This document shows, piece by piece, positions 1 through 8,578 of a stretch of DNA of 64,000 nt (position 1 is its first letter; every line of letters starts with the position of its first letter). The DNA lies in the NCBI RefSeq assembly GCF_013003985.1, contig NZ_CP053073.1:3782001-3846000 (forward strand). The letters run 5' to 3'. This DNA is from Usitatibacter palustris (GTDB taxonomy: Bacteria > Pseudomonadota > Gammaproteobacteria > Burkholderiales > Usitatibacteraceae). The notes under the pieces are model-generated. The model ran no database searches, was not told where the DNA came from, and saw only the letters and a list, made by a program, of their open reading frames with translations. The position numbers and the translations under genes were made by a program.

Positions 1-1
1 G

Positions 2-679
2 GGCGTCGCATCAATGATGCAAGCGGCTTACGACGCCGCATGCACCCTGCCCCATCGCGCGGATTTCTCGGGATGGGTTGAGGTTCCTCGTACGCGAGGG
101 CATTTCAGGCTTCAACTCGCATCGTTGCGCGACCTTGCCGGGGAACTCGGGATGGTTATCGGCCACAAGAAGGTCACGGCGGCCATCGAGCGAACGTCAT
201 CGCGTTTTCATCAGGGATTTCTTCGTGGTTTCTTCGATGCCGATGGATCCGTACAAGGCTCGCAGGAGAAAGGCGTATCTGTGCGCTTGGGACAGGTAAG
301 CCTGCCGTGCCTCGAGGCAGTGCAGCGGATGCTGCTGCGACTGGGCATCGCATCCACCATCTATAAGGATCGGAAGGCTGCTGGTGAAGGACTCTTCCCG
401 GATGGACGGGGTGGCCATCGCCTGTATCCAACGCAAACGGCGCATGAACTCGTGATTAGCGGCCAGAACATCGCGCGCTTCGCCGACGTCATCGGCTTTT
501 CGGATGTAGAGAAGCAGGAGCGGCTCGATGCATCGTTGGCAGGCTACGTCAGGACGCTGAATCGGGAACGGTTTTTGGCGACTTTCGAGTCGCTCACTCC
601 GGAAGGAGTCGAGGATGTGTTTGATGTCGAGGTATCGGACGTTCATGCGTTCGATGCCAATGGCTTGTACGTGCACAAC
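2..679 (+). other. Intein C-terminal portion with LAGLIDADG homing-endonuclease motif inside nrdJ
   Basis: Reads in frame into the reductase. A LAGLIDADG-type motif, FLRGFFDADGSV, lies at about 218-253. It is followed by a second homology stretch (ELVISGQNIARFADVIGF) and a canonical C-terminal splice block, VFDVEVSDVHAFDANGLYVHN, whose His-Asn end abuts the Cys that starts the C-extein. Asn 677-679 and Cys 680-682 are the expected cyclising and nucleophilic residues. Base composition differs: one sampled 60-base line (181-240) is 52% GC against 68% for the extein line 721-780. The N-terminal splice block, and any other LAGLIDADG motif, lie outside the window. Confidence 0.92.
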
Positions 680-2662
680 TGCTCCGAGCAGCCCCTGCCC
701 CCGTACGGCTGCTGCTGCCTCGGCTCGATCGACCTCGTGCGTTTCGTGCGCGAGCCCTTCGCCGCCAACGCGAGCTTCGACTTCGCGGCCTTCGCGCAGA
801 ACGTGGCGGTGAGCGTGCGCATGCTCGACAACGTGCTCGATGTCACGCCCTGGCCGCTGGATGCGCAGCGCGCCGAGGCCATGGCCAAGCGGCGCGTGGG
901 CCTCGGGTTCACGGGGCTGGGCGATGCGCTGCTGATGCTGCGCCTGCGCTACGACACGCAGGAGGCGCGCGACATGGCGGCCCGCATCTCGGAAGCGATG
1001 CGCGACGCGGCGTACGAAGCATCGGTGGAGCTCGCGAAGGAGCGCGGCGCGTTCCCGCTCTTCAATGCCGACCTCTACCTCTCGGGCGGCAATTTCGCTT
1101 CGCGCCTGCCCGCGGCGTTGAAGGAACGCATTCGCAAGCACGGCCTGCGCAACTCGCACCTGCTCTCGATCGCGCCCACCGGCACGATCAGCCTCGCCTT
1201 TGCCGACAACGCCTCCAACGGCATCGAGCCGCCGTTCTCGTGGACCTACACGCGCAGGAAGCGCATGCGCGACGGCACGCACAAGGAGTTCCGCGTCGAG
1301 GATCACGCGTGGCGCCGCTATCGCCATGCGCACGGCGCGAACGCGCCGCTGCCCGCGTACTTCGTCACCGCGCTCGAGATCTCCGCGCAATCGCACATGC
1401 AGATGGTCGCCGCCGTGGCGCCGTTCATCGACACGAGCATTTCGAAGACGGTGAACGTGCCCGAGGACTATCCGTACAAGGACTTCGAAGGTCTCTACCT
1501 TTCCGCTTGGAAGGCGGGCCTCAAGGGGCTCGCCACCTATCGGCCCAATGACGTGATCGGCGCCGTGCTGACCGCAACACCCGCACCCGCCACCGCGCCC
1601 GCGGTGCCGGCGGCGCCCGCGCCCACCGCGACCGATGGCGCGAACCACCGCCTCGCGATCAAGAAGTTGCCCGAGCCCGTGCTCGCGAGCCTGCGCTGGC
1701 CGGGCCGGCCCGAGCTGCCCGAAGGCAACCCGGCGTGGACGTACATGATCGACTCACCCTTCGGCCGCTTCGCGCTCTTCGTGGGCCACGTCGAAGGCGA
1801 GGATGCGCGCGCGTTCCCGTTCGAGGTGTGGGTCAACGGCGCCGAGCAACCGCGCGGCCTGGGTGCCGTGGCGAAGACGCTCTCGATGGACATGCGCGCC
1901 AACGACCGCGCGTGGCTGCGCATGAAGCTCGAGGCACTCGCGCAGACGGCGGGGGACGACGCGTTCGAGATGCGCTTCCCGCCCAACGGGGAAGTGAAGG
2001 CCGTGCCCGGCGTGGTCTCGGCGATGGCGCAGATCGTGCGGTGGCGCTGCGAGAAATTGAAGGTGTTCGATGCACCCGGATCCCTGCCCGTGCTCGATGC
2101 GATGTTCAGCGTCGAGGAGCCGCGCACGGGAACCGACGGCACGCTCTCGTGGACCGTGGATGTCTCGAACCCCGCTTCGCACGACGAGTTCGTGCTGGGC
2201 ATGAAGGAAGTGCAGATGCCCGACGGGCAGATGCGGCCGTACTCGCTCTGGCTCTCGGGGCATTACCCGCGCGCGCTCGATGGCCTCACGCGCATCCTCT
2301 CGCTCGACATGCGCGTGGTCGATCCGGCGTGGATCGGGATGAAGCTCCGCAAGCTCCTCGACTACTCCGAACCGCTGGGCGACTTCATGGCGTTCGTCCC
2401 CGGCGAACGGCGCCAGCGCAACTGGCCCTCGACGGTCGCGTATGTCGCGGCCCTCGTGATCCATCGCTACGCGATGCTGGGCGTGCTCGACGAGCGCGGC
2501 TACCCGGTGCGCGAGATGGGCGTGCTCGAAGCGCCGCGCGGCATCGAGGAGCCGCGCGTCATGCGCGGCGCGCTGTGCCGCGAATGCGGCAACGCCACCG
2601 TGATCCGCAAGGACGGCTGCGACTTCTGCTCGGCCTGCGGCTGGACCGGCTACTGCGGCTAG
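2..2662 (+). CDS. nrdJ: Adenosylcobalamin-dependent (class II) ribonucleotide reductase with an intein, 5'-truncated
   Basis: Reduces ribonucleotides to deoxyribonucleotides using B12. The frame is open back to the first bases of the window, so the gene starts outside it. Bases 2-679 encode the C-terminal half of an intein. The extein resumes at Cys (680-682) with CSEQPLPPYGCCCLGSIDL, a typical class II block. Further on are the loop LLSIAPTGTISLAFADNAS (about 1169-1210) and a region ending in GLATYRPNDVIGAVL, as in NrdJ. An Ala/Pro linker follows, then two similar segments built around FEVWVNGAEQPRG and YSLWLSGHYPRA, each followed by LS-MDMR or LSLDMR and a W-x-x-MKL element. They look like a tandem TSCPD-type domain. 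The protein ends in a zinc-ribbon-like CRECG...CSACGWTGYCG. The N-terminal part is not visible. Confidence 0.93.
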   Translation, partial: GVASMMQAAYDAACTLPHRADFSGWVEVPRTRGHFRLQLASLRDLAGELGMVIGHKKVTAAIERTSSRFHQGFLRGFFDADGSVQGSQEKGVSVRLGQVSLPCLEAVQRMLLRLGIASTIYKDRKAAGEGLFPDGRGGHRLYPTQTAHELVISGQNIARFADVIGFSDVEKQERLDASLAGYVRTLNRERFLATFESLTPEGVEDVFDVEVSDVHAFDANGLYVHNCSEQPLPPYGCCCLGSIDLVRFVREPFAANASFDFAAFAQNVAVSVRMLDNVLDVTPWPLDAQRAEAMAKRRVGLGFTGLGDALLMLRLRYDTQEARDMAARISEAMRDAAYEASVELAKERGAFPLFNADLYLSGGNFASRLPAALKERIRKHGLRNSHLLSIAPTGTISLAFADNASNGIEPPFSWTYTRRKRMRDGTHKEFRVEDHAWRRYRHAHGANAPLPAYFVTALEISAQSHMQMVAAVAPFIDTSISKTVNVPEDYPYKDFEGLYLSAWKAGLKGLATYRPNDVIGAVLTATPAPATAPAVPAAPAPTATDGANHRLAIKKLPEPVLASLRWPGRPELPEGNPAWTYMIDSPFGRFALFVGHVEGEDARAFPFEVWVNGAEQPRGLGAVAKTLSMDMRANDRAWLRMKLEALAQTAGDDAFEMRFPPNGEVKAVPGVVSAMAQIVRWRCEKLKVFDAPGSLPVLDAMFSVEEPRTGTDGTLSWTVDVSNPASHDEFVLGMKEVQMPDGQMRPYSLWLSGHYPRALDGLTRILSLDMRVVDPAWIGMKLRKLLDYSEPLGDFMAFVPGERRQRNWPSTVAYVAALVIHRYAMLGVLDERGYPVREMGVLEAPRGIEEPRVMRGALCRECGNATVIRKDGCDFCSACGWTGYCG

Positions 2663-2704
2663 AACAACAAGCAGCACCACAAGCAGCAACAAGGGGAGAA
2701 CACC

Positions 2705-3670
2705 ATGCGCAAGCTCGCCGTCGCGATCGCACTCTCGCTGTTCGCCAGCTTCGCGCTGGCCCAGGCTCCGGCATTTCCCTCCCGCCCCGTCACGCTGATC
2801 AGTCCGTTCCCGCCCGGCGGCTCGACCGATGCGATCGCACGCATCATGGCCGAGAAGATGCGCGGGCCCTTGGGACAAACCGTGGTCGTGGAAAACGTCG
2901 GCGGCGCCGGCGGGAGCATCGGCGCGGGGCGCGTCGCTCGCTCGACACCCGACGGCTACACGATCGACATCGGCCAGTGGGACAACCACGTCGCCAACGG
3001 CGTGGTGTACACGCTCAACTACGACCTGCAGAAGGACTTCGAACCGATCGGCCTGCTGTCGATGAATCCGCAGTTGCTGCTCGCCAGGAAAACGCTCCCG
3101 GTCGATGACATGAAGGGTCTCGTCGCGTGGATGAAGGCGAACCCGGGCAAGGCGAACTTCGCCAACCAGCAGGCCGCCGCGCAGACGGCTGCGGTCCTGA
3201 TGCAGCAATTGACGGGCACCACCGTGCTGCTCGTTCCGTATCGCGGCGGCGGTCCGGCGATGACCGACCTCATGGCGGGCAACATCGATTTGCTCGCGAT
3301 CCAGGCTGCCGCGGCAATGGCGCAGGTGAAGGCGGGCACCGTGAAGGCCCTCGCGAACCTCGCGCCGAAGCGCTCGCCCGCGGTGCCCGATGTTCCCAGC
3401 GCGGATGAAGCGGGTGTGCCCGGCCTCTACCTTCCCGGATGGTTCGGGCTCTTCGCACCCAAGGGCACGCCGAAGGATGTCGTCGCGAAGTTGAATGCCG
3501 CGATGGTGCAGGTGCTCGCCGATCCCGTCGTGCAGGCGCGCTTCAAGGAGCTCGGCCTCGACGTCGCCTCGCGCGAGCAGCAGACGCCCGAAGGCTTTGC
3601 GGCGTTCCACAAGGCGGAGATCGAAAAGTGGTGGCCGATCATCAAGGCCGCCGGGATCAAGGCCGAGTGA
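2705..3670 (+). CDS. Bug-family tripartite tricarboxylate transporter substrate-binding protein
   Basis: A periplasmic solute receptor of 321 residues, the usual size of the Bug/TctC family, which binds carboxylates or other small acids. It has a clean Sec signal peptide (MRKLAVAIALSLFASFALAQ). Family motifs follow: FPSRPVTLISPFPPGGSTD near the mature N-terminus, VVENVGGAGGSIGAGRVARS, and a late GLFAPKGTPKDVVAKLN. A GGGGAG-like ribosome site (AAGGGGAG) lies 6 bases before the ATG. The 42-base leader behind nrdJ carries a direct repeat of ACAAGCAGCA (2667-2676 and 2679-2688). No TctA/TctB permease is adjacent, so its partner and ligand cannot be inferred; orphan Bug receptors are common in betaproteobacteria. 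Confidence 0.9.
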   Translation: MRKLAVAIALSLFASFALAQAPAFPSRPVTLISPFPPGGSTDAIARIMAEKMRGPLGQTVVVENVGGAGGSIGAGRVARSTPDGYTIDIGQWDNHVANGVVYTLNYDLQKDFEPIGLLSMNPQLLLARKTLPVDDMKGLVAWMKANPGKANFANQQAAAQTAAVLMQQLTGTTVLLVPYRGGGPAMTDLMAGNIDLLAIQAAAAMAQVKAGTVKALANLAPKRSPAVPDVPSADEAGVPGLYLPGWFGLFAPKGTPKDVVAKLNAAMVQVLADPVVQARFKELGLDVASREQQTPEGFAAFHKAEIEKWWPIIKAAGIKAE

Positions 3671-3674
3671 CGGC

Positions 3675-4649
3675 CTAGTTGGGTGAAAGGCCCTTGGAGC
3701 GCAGCCACTCCGCGTTGAAGAGGCGCTGGAAGTAGAGCGAGCCGCGGTCGCAGAGCAACGTGACGATCGTGTGCCCGGGGCCGAGGATCTTCGCGGTCTC
3801 GACGGCGGCGCAGACGTTGATGCCGGTCGATCCGCCGACGTACAGGCCTTCCTCGCGCAGCAGGCGATAGACCATCGTCACCGCGGATTGGTCGCTCACC
3901 TGCACCGCGTCGTCGACCGGCGTGCCTTCGAAGTTCGCGGTGATGCGCGTCGTGCCGATGCCCTCCGTGATGGAGCTGCCTTCGGCCTTCAGCTCGCCGG
4001 TCTTCTTCCAGCTGTAGAGCGCGCTGCCCTGCGGGTCGGCGAGCACGATCCGCACGCCGGGCTTCTTCTCCTTGAGGAAGCGCGCCGTGCCCGCGAGCGT
4101 GCCGCCCGTGCCCACCGCGCTCACGAATGCATCGACCCGACCGCTGGTGTCCTTCCAGATCTCGGGGCCGGTCGATTCGTAGTGCGCCTGGCGATTGACG
4201 ACGTTGTCGAACTGCTGCGCCCAGATCGCATTCGGGATTTCCTTCGCGAGCCGCCCGGCGATCTTCTGGTAGTTGTCGTCGTCCACGTAGGGCTTGGGCG
4301 GAACGGGCCGCACGTCGGCGCCCAGCACGCGCAGCAGATCCATCTTTTCCTGCGACTGGTTGTCGGGGATCACGATCACGCACTTGTAGCCGCGCGCGGC
4401 ACAGATGTGCGCGAGCCCGATGCCGGTATTGCCCGCCGTGCCTTCGACCACCGTGCCGCCGGGCTTCAGCGTGCTGCGCGCTTCCGCGTCGCGCACGATC
4501 CACAGCGCGGCCCGATCCTTCACCGAGCCGCCCGGGTTCAGGAATTCGGCCTTGCCGAGGATCTCGCAGCCGGTCTCCTCGCTCAGCCGCGCGAGGCGAA
4601 TGAGCGGCGTGTTGCCGACGCTGCCGATGAAGCCTTCGCGGAGGGTCAT
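3675..4649 (-). CDS. PLP-dependent cysteine synthase family protein
   Basis: A 324-residue fold-type II PLP enzyme of the O-acetylserine sulfhydrylase/cystathionine beta-synthase group. GSVKDRAALWIV carries the PLP lysine, VEGTAGNTGIGLA is the substrate-binding loop, SAVGTGGTLAG is the phosphate-binding loop, and GGSTGINV is the late serine motif. The start is set by a TAGGAG ribosome site four bases upstream of ATG 4649; an ATG further upstream would run into tamB. It begins 7 bases after the tamB stop and so is probably the last gene of the ubiE-tamAB transcript, ending 4 bases from the convergent Bug gene. The exact substrate (O-acetylserine or another activated serine) is not certain: the sequence looks more like the CysK-related branch with KAEFLNPGG than classical CysK. 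Confidence 0.85.
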   Translation of the reverse strand: MTLREGFIGSVGNTPLIRLARLSEETGCEILGKAEFLNPGGSVKDRAALWIVRDAEARSTLKPGGTVVEGTAGNTGIGLAHICAARGYKCVIVIPDNQSQEKMDLLRVLGADVRPVPPKPYVDDDNYQKIAGRLAKEIPNAIWAQQFDNVVNRQAHYESTGPEIWKDTSGRVDAFVSAVGTGGTLAGTARFLKEKKPGVRIVLADPQGSALYSWKKTGELKAEGSSITEGIGTTRITANFEGTPVDDAVQVSDQSAVTMVYRLLREEGLYVGGSTGINVCAAVETAKILGPGHTIVTLLCDRGSLYFQRLFNAEWLRSKGLSPN

Positions 4650-4656
4650 GGGGCTC

Positions 4657-7600
4657 CTACTCGAAGGTGAAACGATACACCGCGTCGACACCTGGTTTGT
4701 CACCGGCGATCAGCAGCAACTGGAGCTGCTTGGTGAGCTGGTAGGTGAAGCGCAGCGTGGCTTCCGCGTCGGCGAGACTGTGCTGGTAGGAAACGTAGAT
4801 GTCCTTGGTGAGGCGCTTGCCCACGGTGAAGACTTCGGAGCCCGAGGTCGCGCCCGTCTTGCCCGCGACCGTGCTCTGCGGCAGCGCGCCGAGCGCGCTC
4901 GTCGAATCGCCGCGGCCGACGCGAACCTCGTCGAGTCCGAGGCCGCGCAGCATGCGGCGATTCTCGGGATTGCCGCCGAGCATCGCGTTGGCTGCCGCGA
5001 GCAGGGTCGCTGCGTCGCCTTCGGAAGCATCCGAGGGACCGCGTCCCAGCACGAGCCACGAAAGTTTCTCGTGGTCGGGCACGTCGGGGCGCGAATAGAG
5101 CTGCACGCGCGGACGCGCCACGTTGCCGAGGATCTCCACGCCGGCGACGACGGGAAGGCCCGTTCGCACCGCGAGGACATTGAGGCCCGGGTTGTCGAGC
5201 GGGCCCTGGAAGTTCAGCACGCCGCGCTCGATCGCGAGCTTCTGGCCATACGCATCGTAGGTTCCGCCGTCGGCGCGGATTGAACCGGTCGAGAGCAGGC
5301 TGCGGCCCGGTTCGCCGCGCAGGCGCACTTCGCCCGCGAGACGCGTGGAGAGGCCGCGCCCCGAGAAGTACAACTGGTCGCCGAGGCCGACGCGCAGGTC
5401 GAGCGTGAGGCGCTGGCGGTCGCGCGTGCTCGCCGGCTGCAGCTCGCCGCCGCGATCGATCATCACGTCCTCGCCCAGCGACGGCGGCGCCACGTCGGCA
5501 ATTCCGAACCACCCCGCGTCGGCCTTGAATGCGCCCACGACGGTGAGACCGCCTTCCTTCGCCTCGACCTTCGCTTCGCCGCTCGCGACCACGAAGCGCG
5601 TCGGGTGCTGCGACACCGGATACTTGTCGGCCTTCACGACGATCGAGCCGGTGCGCGTGGCGAAGTCGATGCGGCCGCTGCCGCTGATCGTGCCGGTGGC
5701 GGGTCCCAGTCCTTCGAGCCGTCGCTCGGCCCGGCGCGGCTGGCGCCAGGCGCTCGAGAGCTCGAGGCGATCGATCACGACTTCCTGTCCGTTGAGCGTG
5801 AGCGCCACGCGGCCCGAATCGATGTCGAAGCCCAGCCCCGGCTCGCGCAGCTGCAGGCCCTCGAGCGCGACGTTGCCGCGCCACGAGGGCGAACCGACCG
5901 TGCCGGCGAGCGTGACCTTGCCCTTCAATGCGCCCTGCAGTTGCGCATCGGGACCCAGCCAGTCGGCCGCCCAACCGAGCGTGGGCATGTCCGCGTCGAT
6001 TTCTCCGGCGAGCGGTGCCTCCTTGATGAGCGTCCAGCCCTCGGCGCCGCCGCGCACTTGCGTGGACGCGCGGATATCGACCTTGCCGACCTGGCCGCCG
6101 CGCAACGAAAGCGTGGCCTTCACGTCGCCGCGCGCGGCTTCGATCGATGCGGTGAGCTCTTCGATGCCGAGCGCGACCGGCGGTTCGCCCAGCCGCACGT
6201 CGCCGCGAATGCGCTTCATGCGCACGAAGCCCTCGACCGTGTCGGTGACCTTGATGTCCCAATCGCCGGCCATCACGAGGTTCGAACGCGGGTTGCTGGG
6301 CAGCCCGAGCGCGCGCACGAGGGGCCGCGTGAGCAGGCCCTGGCTGTGGCCGCGCGCCTCGATGCGCGTGGGCGTCCAGCGCGTGAGCTCGAGCCGCGCT
6401 TCGCCGTAGTCGCCCTTGAGCGAGACATCACCGAGCTCGACGAGATCGCGCGCCACCGAGAGCGTCGCGGGCGCGGTGAGCGAGATCGGGTTGGTGCCGG
6501 TGAGCGATCCGGATTCGATGCGGCCTTTCCACGAGGGCGCCGCACCTTTCTCGTCGAGCCCGCCCTGGAGCACGAGGCGCAGGCGTCCGGCGCGGGCGTT
6601 GGCCGCTGCCGCCGGCACCAGTCCTTCGCGCGCGAGCTCAGCCGGGAGCGCAGCGTCGAGCGTCGTGCGCTGGTTCGCGCGCGATCCGGTGGTCGTGACG
6701 GTGGCGCGTGTGGCGAGCAGGTCGGTGCCACCCGCGACCTTGCGCACGAGGTTGGTGATTTCGATCGCGCCATCGAGCCGGCTCTCGGCTTCGGTCCCGA
6801 GCTCGAGGCGCGCCGTCGCGGTCGCGATTGAAATTCCGCCGGGAAGGACCAGCTTCGTGCCGTTCGCATTGAACTTGCCCGCGGGTGCCGCGAAGGTGCC
6901 CGTGAGATTCGCGTCGACATTGAGGGCGCCAGCGACCGGCGTGCCCAACGCCTTGCCGATGGCCGCGAGGTCGGGTGCGGCGAGCTGCACGGCGAGCGCA
7001 TCGCCCGCGCGGCCGAACGCGCCCTGCGCCTTGAGGCGCGCATCGGCAAGTGCGAACTCCACGTCAACGCGTGACAGGCGCTGCGCTTCGCCCGTGAGCG
7101 TTGCGCGGCCGTTGAGCGAGAGCTCCGCGAGGCGGCTCGGTGCGAGCTCGAGCGTTGCTTCTCCCGCGAGCGACGGCGAGAGCGAACCCTTCGCCCGCAG
7201 CTTGCCGCTGATGTCGCCCGAGGGCACTTTCGCGAAACGCGACGGGTCCACATGCTCGAGGCTCGCGGTCACTTCGAAGTCGCGGTGCCCGTCGAGCGCC
7301 ATCGAGCCTTGCAGGAGCGCGACTGATTCGGCTCGCGCAACGCGCGCTTCGGCCACCGTGAGGCGGCGATTCTCGATCGACGCGCGACCGGCAATCTCGA
7401 AGCGTGGCTCCGAGAGCTTCAGCTCGAAGCTCTGCGCCTGCTTCGTCGCATGCGCGGTGATGTTGCCCGCGAGCTGCGTGGCGCGCAGCTTCGAATGCCA
7501 CGAGGCGAGGTCGAGGCGGCTCACCGCGAGCTTCGCCTCCGCGCGCTCGCCGTCGACGAGAACGTCGCCCACCGCGCTGCCGCCTCCGGCGAAACCGATC

Positions 7601-8577
7601 GCCGCTTGCGTGAGCTCGTAGCGCCGGCCCTTCCAATGCAGGCGTCCGCGCGCTTCACTCACCGGCAGGCGCTGCTGGTCGATGGGGCCGGCCTGCGCGT
7701 TCGCGAGCCTCGCGGTCCCCGCAAGCGCGCCGTCGCCCGTCGCGGCGAGATCCGCTTCCACCGTGATCGCGGTGCGCGGCGCGGCCGGCACGAAGGCGTT
7801 GACGTCGATGCCCGCGAGCTTGCCGCGCACGTGACGCAGCGGTTGCGCTTCGTAGGGCTCGACCGCGATCGTCGCCTCGCCCGTCACGCCGCCCTCCTCG
7901 CCTTTCACGCGCGCCTCGAACTTCGCGAGCTCGCCCTGGGCGCGGCCCGACACGCTGTAGCGCCGGCCCTCGCGTTCCCCGGTGAGCGTCGCGGTGATGT
8001 CGAGCTTGAACGGACGCACCGCACCGACGGAGCCCTTGAGGTCGAGCCGGCCCGCGGCGGTCTTCGCACCCACGCTGTCGAAACGCCATACGTCCCCCGA
8101 GGCCACGGACACGAGCGCGATGTCGTTCACCTCGAAACCCGGCGTCCACTTGCCGCCCTCGGCAAGCGTGCCCATGCGGACACTCTTCACATCCGCGCGA
8201 TCGACCTGGATGGTGAGCGGCGGCTCGAGCGAGAGCGGCAGCTTGCCGCGCTCCTTCGACGGCGGTGTCGCGATCGAGATCGTGTCCACGGTTAGAGCGG
8301 TCACGTGGAACCGCCCGCGCAGGAGACCGAGCGGCGTCCAGTCGAAGCGCACGCCCTCGGCCGTCACGAGCAGGTTCGGGCGACGCCATTCGACCGAGCG
8401 CGCGGACAACGGTCCCAACAATCGCCCCTCGAGTCCTTCGGTCTTCAATCCGGCGGCGGCCATCACCATGTTCGCGCCGCCGCTCGAACCCACGGCCCAG
8501 AGCGTGACGAGGAACGCGACCAATGCGGTGCCCGCGAAGAGGATCACCGTGCCGAGGAAGAGATGGCGGCGCGTCAT
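4657..8577 (-). CDS. tamB: Translocation and assembly module inner-membrane component TamB
   Basis: A 1306-residue AsmA-like protein that spans the periplasm and, with TamA, helps outer-membrane protein insertion and/or lipid transfer. One N-terminal transmembrane anchor (LFLGTVILFAGTALVAFLVT) is followed by a very long repetitive beta region. The C-terminal DUF490 domain ends SYQHSLADAEATLRFTYQL...VYRFTFE. The ATG at 8577 lies one base after the tamA stop (TGA-C-ATG) and begins MTRRHLFLG, a normal TamB start. An open frame continues further upstream inside tamA but has no such signature. The tamA-tamB order is the standard arrangement. Confidence 0.93.
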   Translation of the reverse strand: MTRRHLFLGTVILFAGTALVAFLVTLWAVGSSGGANMVMAAAGLKTEGLEGRLLGPLSARSVEWRRPNLLVTAEGVRFDWTPLGLLRGRFHVTALTVDTISIATPPSKERGKLPLSLEPPLTIQVDRADVKSVRMGTLAEGGKWTPGFEVNDIALVSVASGDVWRFDSVGAKTAAGRLDLKGSVGAVRPFKLDITATLTGEREGRRYSVSGRAQGELAKFEARVKGEEGGVTGEATIAVEPYEAQPLRHVRGKLAGIDVNAFVPAAPRTAITVEADLAATGDGALAGTARLANAQAGPIDQQRLPVSEARGRLHWKGRRYELTQAAIGFAGGGSAVGDVLVDGERAEAKLAVSRLDLASWHSKLRATQLAGNITAHATKQAQSFELKLSEPRFEIAGRASIENRRLTVAEARVARAESVALLQGSMALDGHRDFEVTASLEHVDPSRFAKVPSGDISGKLRAKGSLSPSLAGEATLELAPSRLAELSLNGRATLTGEAQRLSRVDVEFALADARLKAQGAFGRAGDALAVQLAAPDLAAIGKALGTPVAGALNVDANLTGTFAAPAGKFNANGTKLVLPGGISIATATARLELGTEAESRLDGAIEITNLVRKVAGGTDLLATRATVTTTGSRANQRTTLDAALPAELAREGLVPAAAANARAGRLRLVLQGGLDEKGAAPSWKGRIESGSLTGTNPISLTAPATLSVARDLVELGDVSLKGDYGEARLELTRWTPTRIEARGHSQGLLTRPLVRALGLPSNPRSNLVMAGDWDIKVTDTVEGFVRMKRIRGDVRLGEPPVALGIEELTASIEAARGDVKATLSLRGGQVGKVDIRASTQVRGGAEGWTLIKEAPLAGEIDADMPTLGWAADWLGPDAQLQGALKGKVTLAGTVGSPSWRGNVALEGLQLREPGLGFDIDSGRVALTLNGQEVVIDRLELSSAWRQPRRAERRLEGLGPATGTISGSGRIDFATRTGSIVVKADKYPVSQHPTRFVVASGEAKVEAKEGGLTVVGAFKADAGWFGIADVAPPSLGEDVMIDRGGELQPASTRDRQRLTLDLRVGLGDQLYFSGRGLSTRLAGEVRLRGEPGRSLLSTGSIRADGGTYDAYGQKLAIERGVLNFQGPLDNPGLNVLAVRTGLPVVAGVEILGNVARPRVQLYSRPDVPDHEKLSWLVLGRGPSDASEGDAATLLAAANAMLGGNPENRRMLRGLGLDEVRVGRGDSTSALGALPQSTVAGKTGATSGSEVFTVGKRLTKDIYVSYQHSLADAEATLRFTYQLTKQLQLLLIAGDKPGVDAVYRFTFE

Positions 8578-8578
8578 G

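Noticed and set aside
197..1648. Long open frame on the minus strand opposite nrdJ (483 codons)
   Set aside because: It is rich in Arg/His/Ala low-complexity sequence, has no recognisable motif and lies fully antisense to a strongly conserved enzyme; high GC makes such frames common.
1754..3610. Long minus-strand frame across nrdJ and the Bug gene (618 codons)
   Set aside because: It spans two genes with clear family motifs on the other strand and has only repetitive His/Arg/Glu composition.
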